A program made the translations under genes and the position numbers. A stretch of DNA of 64,000 nt, from assembly GCF_024166365.1 (NCBI RefSeq), contig NC_064831.1, positions 45,819,768 to 45,883,767 of the forward strand. The letters are read 5' to 3'. Positions 25,250 through 37,841 of this stretch are shown here, piece after piece. Every line of letters begins with the position of its first letter. Position 1 is the stretch's first letter. Origin of the DNA: Elephas maximus indicus. Its lineage: Eukaryota; Chordata; Mammalia; Proboscidea; Elephantidae. The notes under the pieces are model-generated. The model worked only from the letters and a program-made list of their open reading frames with translations. It searched no databases and was not told the origin of the DNA.

Positions 25250-26990
25250 GGAAGCTTCCCTGTACAGAGCTTACCTTGCCAGAATATATAGTAAGCCCAT
25301 TGGTGCCAAGTGCCATGGAGAAAAATAAAGCAGGGAGGGGAATACTGAATGCCAGGGGTTAGGATGGAGAACTGGAATTTTATGTAGGGTGGTCAGGGAC
25401 ACTCACTCTGAAGTACTTGAAACAAACTGTGACGAATAATGAGCAAAGTAGTGTCAACACTTTTTCTCTCTTAACTGAAATTTAGTTGTACGGAGTAAAA
25501 CACCCCCACATATGCTTAATTTTAAAAAAGTCTTGCTGTCACCTAGCAGTGAAAACCAAGCTGAATTCATTAACTTATCTAAACAAACAATGAAATTCAC
25601 AAATAAGATTTTTAAGATGCAAATGATTGCACCCTCATTAATGAGGACAGGGCTTGAGCCTTTTGGAAGCAGTTCAAGTCAGTCAGGTAAGGGGCTGGAG
25701 GGGAAGGCATTCAAAAGGTGGAGAGCAGAAAGCTCAACAGTGTAGAGAAACTTAGGTTATAACTAAAGGCAGAATCCCAGTTTAAATGTCTGACTTACAA
25801 CCCGTACTTATGAACCAACCCCAGTAAAGCCTACTACAACAAAAATTCGAGGTATTTTCATAAGTGCTGCAGCTGCCATTTCTTTTACATGTCACTGAAA
25901 AAAAATTAGCACAGCGCACTTGCACTTAATACCTCATGGCAGGGAGGGCATGGTTTGCCAACAAATGTAGAAGGCACACATTATTTGCATAAAAATATGG
26001 TATGTAGGGTTACTGGGTATATAGTGTATACTAAGATATTTGACTAACTGGCATTAGATACGAACTGTAAAACTGTACCTAATTGTTCCAACTTATGTAC
26101 AAATTCAACTTAAAGACAGACTAAGAACAGAACTCATTCATAATCTGAGGGCTGCCTGTACTCCAGGTAAAATAACTGGGTGGGGAGGGTAAAGAGGGGG
26201 AAAGGTTGAGGATGGATTTAAAAAAGATTCAGAATGGCCTGGAATTCCATATTAAGAATTCTGAACTTTCAGCATGTCAACAGGGAGCCACTTCAGAACA
26301 ACTGATGGTTTCAGGAAGGGCCTTTCATTCTGTGTGGAAAACGGCACTGTAAGGCTGGAAAAGAGACCACTCAGCCCTCCAGATAAGAAACATTTAGGGT
26401 CTGAATCAAGACAGCAGCCAGGCTCACAAATAAAGACAGGAAGACGGTGTTTAAGAGAGAAACCTACCCAGCCTTGGGTATGGGAGGTAAGGGCAAAGTA
26501 TTCAATAATGACTCCAAATTTTTGGGTTGGATAGTAGGAGGTGGTTGGCGGTGCCATTCAGAGAGGATGGAGAAGTAGGAGGAGGAAGAACAGATAGTTA
26601 GAAGGGGAGGGATGGGTGTCAGGGCAAACAATCTCTCTTCAACACACAAAATCCAGATGATGTATGAGATATCCAATTGGAAAATTCAGTTGAGGTTTGC
26701 AGTTTAGGAGATGAAGGTGAAATGACACATATTCACAGTACTTTCTAAGGAGTTGGTCATAAAAGGAAAGAGACAGAGCTATAGCTAGAGTTTAGATAAT
26801 AGAATCAACATGGAATTGAAAACTTCAACAGTGGGAAGACCTACAGGTTTACATGCCAGCAGGAATGAACCAGTAGGGAAGGAGAACACAGGGGAGAGGC
26901 ACAAGATGACCATTGAGGAGGCAGGGCAATGGCAGATTTGGGGCACAGAAAGGGGTGCCAAACAAAGATTTCAGCACTGAAGGAAGACCA
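25250..26990 (-). repeat. L2 LINE, decayed and interrupted
   Basis: Reverse-oriented L2 phrases: GGGTGGTCAGGGACACTCAC (25390), AGCATGTCAACAGGGAGCCA (26270), AATTTTTGGGTTGGATAGTA and GGTGCCATTCAGAGAGGATG (26520-26570). A DNA-transposon-like piece lies inside. Confidence 0.5.
25785..26165 (-). mobile_element. nonautonomous DNA-transposon-like insertion in L2
   Basis: Left end GTCTGACTTACAACCCGTAC and right end GACAGACTAAGAACAGAACT then CATTCATAATCTGAGGGCTGCCTGT read as rough inverted copies of one another (both carry TTCATAA/TTATGAA and cytosine-rich ends). No transposase frame. Family not assigned. Confidence 0.4.
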
Positions 26991-27324
26991 TAGAAATGGC
27001 TCTAAAAAAAAAAGCCTCTAGATACAAGCATACTCATAGATAAACGGAGGGAAAACTGCAGTTTGATGCTTTTTCTTTCCTTTTAAGCCAAGTCATCTGA
27101 CAGAAAGGAGCAGGAAGGTAATTGAACAGACTTTGAGAGAGAAGGAAAGGGATGAAAGGGGGAAATGACCACTCAAATTCCAATTTCATACATAAAATAC
27201 ATTAAGCAACATAGGAGTTATCAACTCTCTTTTTTCTACTGGAAGCAGTGGTTAAAATCTGTTAACATCTCTCTCCTTTTGGTAAATGTAATAACTCCAC
27301 CCCTTCCCCATCTCCATAGGGTTG

Positions 27325-27600
27325 AGATTTTTTTTAATTGTGATTTAAGTGAAAGTTTATAAATCAAGTCACTCTCGTACAAAAATTTAAATACACCTTG
27401 CTATGTACTCCTGGTTGCTCTCCCCCTAATGAGACAGCACACTCCTCCCCTCCACCCTGTATTCCCCCATGTCCGTTCGGCCAGCGTCTGACCCCCTTTG
27501 CCTTCTCATCTCCCCTCCAGATGGGAGCTGCTCACAGTCTCATGTGTCTACTTGAGCCAAGAAGTGCACTCCTTATTAATGAGATTTTTAAGACTGTTAC
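27325..27600 (-). repeat. L1 3' end fragment
   Basis: TTTTTTTTAATTGTGATTTAAG then GTTTATAAATCAAGTCACTC and CTCCCCCTAATGAGACAGCA: the reverse-oriented 3' UTR of the same L1 family as the 49-57.6 kb element. Confidence 0.8.
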
Positions 27601-27819
27601 TGTGTTTAGCAAATAAAAACTGATGAAAATCTAAGATTCTTTCCAAGGAAAAAAATTGTTTCAATAGTTTTATTTTATGTATATCATAAAACACATGTAT
27701 TTTGGATCAAAGCACAGTAATGATCTTTCCCTGAGTAGTTTTCAGCTGGTAACTCTTTATCTCTTTATCAACCAACGTCGTAAAGGGTATTTTCATTTGA
27801 CTGCATAATGTACAATCTT

Positions 27820-27965
27820 TTTGCAGAGTAGAACCCCAATCCATATGGTTTTCAAAGCTGTGGTCTTTCACCAGGCCCTTCTTCCAAGGCACCTCTGGGT
27901 GAGTTCTAACCACCAACCTTTCAGTTAGTAGTCTAGTGCTTAGCCATTACTCCATCCAGGGCCTC
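27820..27965 (-). repeat. AfroSINE, CAGGCC subtype
   Basis: CACCAGGCCCTTCTTCCAAG, GCACCTCTGGGTGAGTTCTA and GCTTAGCCATTACTCCATCC, reverse-oriented. Confidence 0.7.
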
Positions 27966-28089
27966 TTTCCTCTCTAAAGTCTCCCAGTAATTGCCACTTT
28001 ACGTCACCAATTCCTAAAATAGCAACTTTGCCTATGGAAAAATCCCCAGGACTTGTTCAATCCAAAAATTAAGTGGTACAACATTCTGT

Positions 28090-29120
28090 ACAGCAAAATC
28101 CTACTTACATATAATAAGGAAATCACAACACAAAATGAAATATTTTATGAATACATTAGTTTAATCATTTCTCTGCTGACAGTTTTTCTTCTCCAATTTT
28201 TCACTATTATAAATAGCACTGAAATAAACATCTTTGCAAATATCTCTGTGCAGTGTTTCTCTACAAATAGATACCTAAAAGCCAAAACATATGGACATTT
28301 AAAAATCACAGATATTGCTAACTTGCTTTCCAAAAGGCTAAACTCCCACCAACAACTTATAAGAGCACCTGTTTCTCCACAGCCTCACCAACAGAGGATA
28401 ATAGCCATTTTTGTTCATCTCATTAACAAAAAAGGATCTCCTTATTTTAAACTGCATTTCCCAGATTACTTACTCGCACATCTTTTCCTGTTTATTGGCT
28501 CATGAATGAATTTACTGCTACATCTATGGCAGATATTTTCTTCTAGCATGCTTCAACTTAGATATGTTTTTAAGTTTTACGTGGTCAACACAGAGGTTGG
28601 AATAAACCAAACCAAACCAAATCCACTGCCATGGAGTCGATTCTGACTCATAGCGATCCTACAGACAGTGCAGAACTGTCCCATAGGGTTTCCAAGGAGC
28701 ACGTGGTGGATTCGAACTGACAACCTTTTGGTTCACAGCTGTAGCACTTAACCACTATGCCCCCTATGGTGTCCTTTATAGCATCTCGGTTTTATATCTT
28801 GCTTAGAAAGTCTTTCTTACCCCAAGATTATACAAATATTCCCCCATATGTTCTACTAATACTTTTCCAGAGTTTTGGTTTTTACATGTAGCTGTTCTAA
28901 TCCATGCATTTTGATTTTTTTTTTCCTTGTCTTTTTCGTGTGAGGTAGCAATTACCCCAGTCATTGAATATCCTGTTCCTTTTTTATGATTTGAAATGCC
29001 ACCTTTTATCATATACAAAGTCCCATACATTTATCAATCAGTTTCTGTACTCTCCATTCTTCCAAGTGATCTATTTTCTATTCCTACACACTACAATACT
29101 GCTCAATTACTACGGTGCTC
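28090..29120 (-). repeat. L1M fragment with SINE inside
   Basis: Reverse-oriented ORF2 3' sequence of old L1: AATAGCACTGAAATAAACAT, TTTCCAAAAGGCTAAACTCC, ACAGCCTCACCAACAGAGGA, and after the SINE CATTTATCAATCAGTTTCTG then GTGATCTATTTTCTATTCC. Confidence 0.55.
28602..28773 (-). repeat. AfroSINE inside L1M
   Basis: Reverse-oriented full-length copy, from CCAAACCAAACCAAATCCAC to ACTTAACCACTATGCCCCCT. Confidence 0.9.
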
Positions 29121-29329
29121 ATCACTTTCTACTGTGGCATTTTTCAATTCCTTCCCTTGCCCTCCCTAAGCACAACACACAACCACCCTAAACACACATG
29201 CAGGCAAAGATGAAACAGACAGCAGGTTACACACAACACTTATTTCAAGTTTTTTTTTTTTTTTTTTTCTTCTTCCCACTGTTCTCCCTCCAACCTCGAG
29301 AATAACTAAAATCACTATTTTGTGAAACA

Positions 29330-29640
29330 GTGTTCAAGGCCTTACAGGGACATTCAAAAGCTCCTGCTATCTGGCTCTAACCTAGTTTGCAAGTGATTAG
29401 CTCTCTACCTGAAGGGTCTCCTCTGGTCAAGTTAATCTACTTTCTGCCATCTGAACACAAAGTGGGGGCCTCACCTCCCTGTCCTCACTTTGCCTCATCA
29501 CAACTCCTGGAATGCTTTCCTCCTTCCTGTCTTCTGATTTCTACACTCAAGGCTCATCCTCAGCAAGTTTTCCCAGACCACTGCTTCTGACACCTGATCT
29601 CTCCTTCTAAATCTACAGCATTTGTTGCCTGTACTTCTTA
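29330..29640 (+). repeat. L2 3' region
   Basis: ACTTTGCCTCATCACAACTC, GGAATGCTTTCCTCCTTCCT and CTCATCCTCAGCAAGTTTTC match the L2 3' half. Confidence 0.65.
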
Positions 29641-30555
29641 GCATAACTTGCTAATGACAGCTTATATGGCTTCTTTTTTTTTCCTTTACTGATTAATATT
29701 TAATCAGTATATGATTTTTAATGTCATGCCTCTATAAGAGTGTGAAAACTTTACTTGCTCTTTACTAATCAGAAAAAGTTATTTAATATATGCTTAGTAT
29801 CCTCCCATCTCATTCTGATTTTATCTACAGTAGAAGGTATGCAAACATTTACTCAGATTAGGAACAAAGAATCAGAAATAATAATGAGCTCTGAGTCAAA
29901 TTTCAGGTCCAGCCCCACCCCTAAACTTGCCCTGTTTGTTGCAAAGGCAATAAAAAGCATGGGGGGAGGGGAGGTCTTTCTCAATATCAGGAGTTTTACT
30001 GCAAAATCTGATTAAATGCATCTGAGATCTATCCTTCCAAACATTTTATATAAGCATTGAGGTCAAAGAGTTTTTTACCTTGCTTTTTCCATTTAACATT
30101 AAAATATTTTAAAAACTATTCAAAAATATGATTTTTAATGACCCTTTTAATGACTCTATAACACACCATTTTATTTATCACAGTTTATTTTCCTACTGAT
30201 GAATGTTTAGATTGCTGCTGAGTTTTTATCACAATTAAAAATGACACAAGAAAAAAATCATCTAAGTTAATACATTCTATTGTCACCATGCTTTGTGGCA
30301 ATTGGGTATAAATTCAGTTTACAGAAGTATCTTGATTTTCCAAACACTTCTGGAGTTAAACAGTGAGAGATACGCCTCCTTCAGGAAAGGGCCTTCAATT
30401 CCGTTCATCGTAGAATGGAAGAATCTTCCACTGCATTGCTTTCTCTTTTCCAAACAGACTTTAGGTAAAAAGTCAGTTTATACTTCTTAAATCCTCTACA
30501 ATGTCAATATTATTCCAGTCTCCCAAACCTGGCAACAAATAAACCCAGTTTAGGT

Positions 30556-30820
30556 GTGAGAAGCCCTGGTGGGACAACAGTTAAGCACTCGCTCTGCTAC
30601 AAATCAAAATGTTGGTGGTGTGAACCTACCCAGTGGCTCTGTGGAAGAAAAGACCTGGCAATTGGCTCCAGTCAAGATTTAAAAAAAAAAAAAAAAAGAC
30701 CAGTCAAGATTAAAAAAAAAAGATTACAGCCTAGAAAACCCCGTGGGGCAGGTCTATTCTGTTATATGGGGTCGTTATGCATCAAAACTAACTCGACGGA
30801 CACCCAACCAAAACAGTACC
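30556..30820 (+). repeat. AfroSINE with internal duplication
   Basis: AGCCCTGGTGGGACAACAGT to CGTTATGCATCAAAACTAAC. A CCAGTCAAGATT plus A-run segment occurs twice in the middle (30669-30721), lengthening the copy to about 265 bases. Confidence 0.82.
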
Positions 30821-31720
30821 TAACCAGGGCTTTGTGCTGTCTGGGGAAACAATTACTACCTTGTGGAAGTTGATTTCAGGGTTTACTGGACAGAATGGTC
30901 AACCTGAAAAAGGCTATAGGGTCTTGGAGTGCTTTTTTTTAACTGTTACTAAATCTTGTAGCATATTTTCATCAAATAAGAGTCCAAATTAAGTTGTTTT
31001 CCAAACAGTAGGAAAGGCAAAAGGTTTTGACAATTCTGAATATGGAACCAAGCACCGGCTGCCATTTTGGATGCTCAAAGCACAGCACAAAAGCAACCTA
31101 TAGTTGGTGTGAAAGGTAGAGAAGACAAAAGAGATGCAGAAAGATGAGGATCATTTTCACAGAAAATGCCTTTAAATTAAAAAGAAAGTAAATTTCACTG
31201 TCCTCCCTCTCCTGCCTCCCAAGAAAAAAATAATCAGATTTTCACAAAGTTGCATTAGTTGGGAATCACAGCCTCCACTAAGCTTCCTAAAATTTGATGT
31301 TTCAAGACTTTCAGAATGTCATCTCTTGTTCACCTTTTCAGAGATGAGCACTATTAACATAAGGCTTCATTAAGACCACCCTGGTAAAAATATGACTCAA
31401 AGACTTAAATATACAAAATAAAACCACAAAAAGACTCAAAGAAAATGGAAAATAGTTTCATAATCCTGGAGCAAACACCTAAAGTTTACACAAAACCCAT
31501 AAATCATAAAAGTCGACAGTTTATATAGAAGTTTATATAAAGATCATAAACTTCTGTTTGCCAAAATCACTATAAATAAATATAAAGATATACTGGGAAA
31601 ATATCTGTGACATTTATGACAGTAAATTTGCATAACATTTCAAATGCACCAAAAAATCGTAAGAAAAAGGTCACAAAATTCAATAAAACTTTTAGCAAAG
31701 AACATGAGCAGACAATCTAT

Positions 31721-31880
31721 AAAAAAAACCACTGCCGTCTAGTCGATTCCTACTCACAGTGACCCTATATGACAGAGTAGAACTGCCCCACAGAGTTTCC
31801 AAGGAGTGCCTGGCAGATTTGAACTGCCGACCTCTTGGTTAGCAGCTGTAGCACTTAACCACTACACCACCAGGGTTTCC
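31721..31880 (-). repeat. AfroSINE with target-site duplication
   Basis: Reverse-oriented; flanked by AGACAATCTAT (31710-31720) and AGACTATCTAT (31881-31891), one mismatch in 11. Confidence 0.93.
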
Positions 31881-32017
31881 AGACTATCTATAGAAGACAT
31901 AAAAATGGTTTATAAACACATGAAAAGATGCTCAACTTTACGACCAAAGATACACAGAGAAATAAGATTATTTTACGCCTAACAAGTTAACCAAGATTAA
32001 AAAGGTTAGAAGAAAAA

Positions 32018-32205
32018 AAAGGCACGAAACCCACTGCCGTCAACTCGACTTCCGACTCAGAGCTATGCAACAGGACATGGTAGAATTGCCCCATAGGGGT
32101 TCCGAGGCTATAAATCCTTATGCCGTATCTTTCTCCCAAAGAGCAGCAGGTGGGTTTGAACTGCCAAACTTTCTGTTAGTCAAGTGCTTTAACCACTGCA
32201 GAAGA
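32018..32205 (-). repeat. AfroSINE, long subtype
   Basis: GAAACCCACTGCCGTCAACT, TATCTTTCTCCCAAAGAGCA and GTGCTTTAACCACTGCAG, reverse-oriented long subtype. Confidence 0.85.
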
Positions 32206-32779
32206 TATGGGAAACAGGCACTGTAAACAGTGGAAATGTACAGTTACTATCCTTTTAAGCTAATTGCAATAACTATCCAAATGTTACAGGCAGATATCCT
32301 TATACCTACCAATCCCACTTCTAGGAATTTGTGTGAAAGAAACACTCACATGAGTATGAAAATAAACACACATGTAAGAATGGTTGATGGAACAATTTTT
32401 ATAATACCATAAAACAGGAATGTTCAACAGTGAATTTATTAGAAATAAAATTATGAATACCAGTGAAAACCCTACAGATCACAACTGTCTGATCCCCAAC
32501 CCACCACAGGGATGGCACAGGACACGTAGGTGGCACAGGAACAGGCTGCTTTTTGTCCCACTGTGCTAGGGTCAGGCCTTGTCAGCAGCTAACGACATAA
32601 TTGAGAAACCAGTAAGAAAATAAGGTAGATCTGTATGTCTTGACATGGAAAGATATCAATAATATACTGTATTAAGTGAAAAAAGGTTGGTCAGAAAACA
32701 TGAATACAAAACCTATTTATATTAATCTATGTGCAATATATTACAATTTTTAAAAGTATCTTTAAAATAAAAAAAACAA

Positions 32780-34005
32780 AATAACATGTAATGGATTAAT
32801 TTTCCGTGAGCATTTATTACTTTTTAGAATCAGCAGAAAAATAAACTTTTTTTAAAATGAAAAGATACCTCCCAATTTTAAGGACAGTAAATGACAAACA
32901 CAAATCAAAGCTACTTCAGGATGACCACGTGGAGTTGAGTCACATCGAAATGTTTACTACCTGGTTTATCAGAAGCTTACTGCAGGAAATTGATGCTGGA
33001 GAAATGGCTGCATAACTCGGGCTTTGTTTTGTTTTGCTTTGTTATTTACTTAATTTATTTAACCTGGGGCTTGTGATGAGTCTCTGAGTCCACAGTGCAG
33101 CAATTACGGCATCAAGATGTAGGCTCTACAGCTGTCCTGCAGACTTTGTTCTGGGCATATATCATCACGACAGTGGATTCAAAGGTAACCCATCCACAGT
33201 AAGCAGGTTCCCCTAGTCCTAATGGAGTGAAATTTCATTTAAAACACTGAAATCTATCACTAAGGATAGGTAAATAGCTTTTAAAAATCTAGAACAGGAG
33301 TAATTTCATTATGTCTGTGCCCAGAAAGAGGCCTTGCAACACCGTCAGGTGCAGCAGATAACTTTCTGTTCTAGAAAAAAAATTCTGCAAGAGAAGTGAG
33401 TCAATACACAATTGCTCCACAGGTTTTCTTCTATGATGTAACATCCCAGAAATTGGGAAACAAAGGCAGCTATTGCCTATTTGAAGATAAATCCTTTTTG
33501 CCTCAATCTAAAAGAAGCCACACCTTTGGTAAGTTTGCAACAAAGCACTAATATGAATTAAGAACAACTAAATTACCTGTTAGTAAGGAAATAATCCTTT
33601 TATTCGGTATTCTCAGTCTAAGAAAAATCCTGATTTTCCAGTATTATGCCTTAACTTTTGAAAAGCGTGAGAGGGCCAACAGGTTATAAGTCTGACTAGG
33701 CTACCTGCTGCCCATACTTGGGCAGTGTAAGCCCTGGTGGTCTGGCCTCTTTTTCCCTTTCACAGAAAAATTAAGCAAAGCTACTGGGCTGACTCTGTTT
33801 TCTTTTATTCTCAAATGTTAAAAAATAAAGAATAATTTGTTTTTACTTAATGAACAATACACATTCATTAAATTTTTGTTGTTGTTTATTTTAAGCATCC
33901 TTCTCACAAAAGGATAATTGGCCCTAATTTTCTTAGAGTTGTTCTCTACTTCTCATTCAAGAAAGTAAGCTAGAAAGATGGAAAACAAATAAAAAGATTT
34001 CATAT
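32780..34005. other. CCPG1 intron 1, no recognised feature
   Basis: AT-rich; no exon or repeat could be assigned. Confidence 0.5.
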
Positions 34006-34009
34006 CTAC

Positions 34010-34618
34010 CAAGTGCCCGTCCAAGATGCATTAACTGGTCCCAATCTACCTGGAGCAAAGAAGAATAAAGAACACCAAAGACACAAGGAAAATATTAGCC
34101 CAAGAAACAAAATGGGCCACATAAACCAGAGACTCCATCAGCCTGAGACCAGAAGAATTAGATGGTACCTGGCTACCACCAACGACCCCCTGACAGAGCA
34201 GAAGAAAAGTGAGATGCAGAACTCAAATTCTAGTGGAAAGACCAGACTTAATAGTCTGACTGAGACTAGAAGGACCCTGGTGGTCATGGCCCCCAGACCT
34301 TCTGTTAGCCCAGGACAGGAACCATTCCCAAAGCCAACTCTTCAGACAGGGATTGGACCTGACAATGGGTTGGAGAAGGATGCTGGTGAGGAGTGAGCTT
34401 CTTTGATCAGGTGGACACTTGAGACTATGCTGGCATTTCCTGCCTGGAGGGGAGATGAGAGGGTAGAGGGGGTTAAAAGCTGCTGAAATGGACACGAAAA
34501 GCAACAGTGGAGGGAGGGAATGGGGTGTCTCATTGAGGGAGAGCAATTGGGAGTATGTAGCAAGGTGTAGCAAGGTGATTTGTAAACTTTCACTTAAAGC
34601 ACAATAAAAATTAAAAGC
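34010..34618 (+). repeat. L1 3' end, sense
   Basis: Sense copy of the 3' UTR seen reversed at 49.0-49.65 kb: CCAGACCTTCTGTTAGCCCA, GGAGATGAGAGGGTAGAGGG, ending TTTCACTTAAAGCACAATAA then AAATTAAAAG. 5' truncated. The open frame at 34013-34396 is a chance frame in the UTR. Confidence 0.88.
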
Positions 34619-34849
34619 CCAACCACTAAAGCTCATGCACTTTCAAGACCCCTGATGCAGCAGCGTGCAAAGTCACACCCAGGAAGGGCAGATCTCCTTC
34701 AAACTAGAAAAAGCCGGCAAGCTGCACCAAGGAATCAAATGAAGCCCCCCATTTACCTTATTTTCATCAAAGTGATAAGTAAGAAACTATCACATCAAGT
34801 CAGCAGACTTCCGATTTATAATGCTTACGTAGGCCAATGATACTTGATA

Positions 34850-34995
34850 TGGGTAAACCACTCTGCCACTTACAAAGTGATTCCATCTTCTCAAACACCC
34901 CATGACGTCAACTGGCTGTTATTCCCAATTTGTAAATGGAAATAAATTACTTGCTCAACATCATTAAAATGTCTTCTGACTCTTAATCCAATGCC
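34850..34995 (-). repeat. MIR element
   Basis: GTTATTCCCAATTTGTAAAT, AAATTACTTGCTCAACATCA and CTGACTCTTAATCCAATGCC are a reverse-oriented MIR core and head. Confidence 0.65.
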
Positions 34996-35131
34996 CTTTT
35001 TACATTTCACCATGCTAACAATACAAACCAAAAGTAAGGTTTCAGGGAAAGAGTTGTGATTTACGGACAAGTACTAAATAAAAATTAGAATTCTGACTTC
35101 CTGTGATGACGAAAGAAAAGCTTTAACTCAC

Positions 35132-35189
35132 CTTAATTCCTAATACTTCCTCAGAAACCCCTGTAGGCCCTGGAACAGCTTTTCTCACA
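35132..35189 (-). other. candidate alternative exon in CCPG1 intron 1
   Basis: On the minus strand a strong acceptor (a run of nine T then AG) at 35191-35190 is followed by 58 bases and a strong donor (AAG/GTGAGT, intron starting at 35131). One frame is open throughout (19 codons, no ATG). It could be an alternative 5'-untranslated or cassette exon of CCPG1; no known CCPG1 residues are encoded. The sequence shows splice sites only, with no evidence of use. Confidence 0.3.
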
Positions 35190-37195
35190 CTAAAAAAAAA
35201 TTAAAACAAACAAACCCTAGATGTAACAATTAGTTGCTATCCTTCCCACACTGCGGGTGGAAATTTCATGTTAGAACTCAAAAGGGATGACTTGGTGAAG
35301 TTAATCTGGTACCATACATTGAGCATGAACTTTGAAACAGACTAGTAATAATTTTTAAGTTTTAATCTAGTCAAAACTGCAGAACTGCCAGGAAGAAAAT
35401 TTTTTTAAATGTTTAATAGTTACTACTTTGAGCATGGCAACTTCCTCACCTTAAACAAACACTAACACACCTCAGCCTCCAGTAGTTCTGCACTGTTAGA
35501 TGAGTCTGCATTTTCTGTTTTGAAATACCCCGGGCTTAACAGGCCTTGACGCCTCTCCATGCTCTTAACACATTCAGAAAACACCGCTTCTATGATTTCA
35601 GCAGCTGGTCATCACTTAATTGTTTAAAATCTTTAGCTTGGATAAGAATGCAATTACACAACTTAGACAACAATACTATGGAACCAACTGTCAATCAGAC
35701 ATGTTAACCAATGATGAATGTTTCTTGTGCCCTGTAAGTGGACATATTGAGCCAACACAGAACATAAGCATTAAAAAGTGAAAAATACTGAAAAGAACTT
35801 GGAATTTCGGGACAGAAGCGAAGCTTCAAAGACAACCTAAGAAAATGAAGACTGAACTCTATGGACAGTAGGAGTTGAAGCAAACACCAATTTTTTAAGG
35901 CTGATAATGGCAAAAATGCATAGAGTATTTCCATGGAAGAACAAAGTGGCCCTTTCTTTACAACAGAAAATAAAATGTGGGGTAAATAATGAATTAATGT
36001 TATTTATTTATCCATAGCCAACAATATCAATAATAGAAAACAAAACAAAAACAAATGCAACCTAAAATACGACACAAAACATAGCACTCCAAATGATTCA
36101 ATGTAAATGAGCTTATGAACGCCCCGTTTTATAACGGCTGTTTAACAACTTCTTTATTCCCACTGGTAAAAGCTTACAAGAAATTATGCTGTATCTAGAT
36201 CTCTTCTCTTCAGTAGATGAATACGACCCATCCTTTGTCACCTGATGGATTACAGAATTAATCAAGCCTATACTGCCTGAAGTGAAGAAAAGCTAAGCAC
36301 TTTGGTCTTTGATTTTACTTCACAAGGTAAAAAGAGAACAGATCAAAAGAAGATGATGTGTACGAATTAGTCATATCTGTTTTTTATTCTTTCCTGTGCA
36401 GCTAATTCATCTCTCGTATCTTCTCTCCAAGTTTACATGTAAATTTGTCACACTCTGCAGATAAAACACCAGGGCCTCTACCTCTGCTTTTATTGTTATT
36501 TTCTTTGCTTAATTGCTTTCTAAAATAATGTTTAAAGAGGTCCACATGACTGTAATTGCTGAATCTGCACCCTTTTTTAAAAGTAAGCTTTTTTCCCCTA
36601 ATTAACAAAAGCAAAACGTAGAAAATTTGAAAATATAGAAAACTATAAAGAAAAAAATCATTTGTAGTTTTACCATCTTTTATAACTGTGACCATTCTTT
36701 CAGTATTTTCTAACCCAATTTATTTGAAAATTAGCATTTCTCAGACCCTTAAATATTATTTAAGAACGATTTTTAATATCGTGACTAAAATCCCGTTCTT
36801 AGGGCAAAACAGGTAAAAAATTCCGCGTTGAAGTAATACCCTCACTCTCGCCTTCCCCTTGACGACCTTTCTCGGGAAAGGATGGTAAGCCACCCACACC
36901 AGCGTCCTCCGCGTAATAAACATCCCCAGGGAAATGTGGAGCCTAATTAGATTCAAAACCTCAAGCCAAAAGGTATGATGCTCTAACAGACGAGATTTCA
37001 AGCAGCGGATGTGACTTTACCGGAAGAGACAGCTCTCCTAAATTCGCAGCATTAGTGCAGTTACCTCTTCTACCTACAAAAAAAGCCCTATTCCGTTTCT
37101 TTTTTTGTTTGTTTGTTTTTGTTTTGTTTTTTATAAAGCTTCAGTAGAGAACAGCACTGCAAAATATCGCCTGCTCAACAGAATACCTTAATTAG
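35190..37195. other. CCPG1 intron 1 next to the promoter, no recognised repeat
   Basis: Unique AT-rich sequence running into the CpG island. T-rich run at 37099-37132. Confidence 0.5.
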
Positions 37196-37841
37196 TTTGT
37201 TAAAACTGGCGCTCCCAACGGCAGCGCTGGAGTCTTTAGACAGAGACAAACACGTCCGGCGAACCGGGCGCTGCGCGGGACAGCTGCTACCGAGGGCGCC
37301 TCGGTCAACCAGGCCGACCCCAAGGGACGCGGCGCGGAGACGGCAGAGACGAAGAGTTAGTCATCGTCAGTCTGGGTATGAGCGGAAACCTCGGCTGCAT
37401 TATTTAATAGTTAATCTTCTATAGCTGGCACCACGGGCCTCAACGTCACCAAAAAAGACGGGCACTGAGCACCGGTAGGGTGACGCAGCCAGCATCTTTC
37501 CATATGGGTGCCACTCATCAGCACCGAAGCCCCGGGTCTGCTCAGGAAGCAGGATCCTCCTGGCCCTAGACCCCCGGCCCCGGCGCACAGCTCGGGTCCG
37601 CACGCGGGAGCCGGAGGCTGCGGACCCCGGACCGAGGGCTCAGGAGCGGCTCCGGCCCCGAGGCTGCAGACTCGCGCCCAAGGCCACCCTGGGGCCGCAC
37701 ACGACAGGCGTCAGGGGTCATCCCCCGCCCAAGCTGCCCCCGCTAGGGAGACCCTGCGACTGCCCCCCGAGGGCACCGACCAGGGGCCTCGACCGTCGGC
37801 CCGAACCCTCTCCCGAGGTCCAAACTCGCCCAGGGCCGTAC

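Larger units (their letters stand above)
31400..32760 (+). repeat. L1M fragment with two SINEs inside
   Basis: Sense phrases of old L1 ORF2: AGCAAAGAACATGAGCAGAC, AACACATGAAAAGATGCTCA, CCAATCCCACTTCTAGGAAT, AGAATGGTTGATGGAACAAT. An unassigned GC-richer piece lies at 32465-32600. Confidence 0.55.

Noticed and set aside
28053..28505. 150-codon plus-strand frame
   Set aside because: Lies antisense across an old L1 fragment; no recognisable domain or splice context.
34013..34636. 127- and 137-codon frames on opposite strands
   Set aside because: Both fall in an L1 3' UTR; equivalent frames recur in the other L1 3' ends (49189-49587, 55587-56096).
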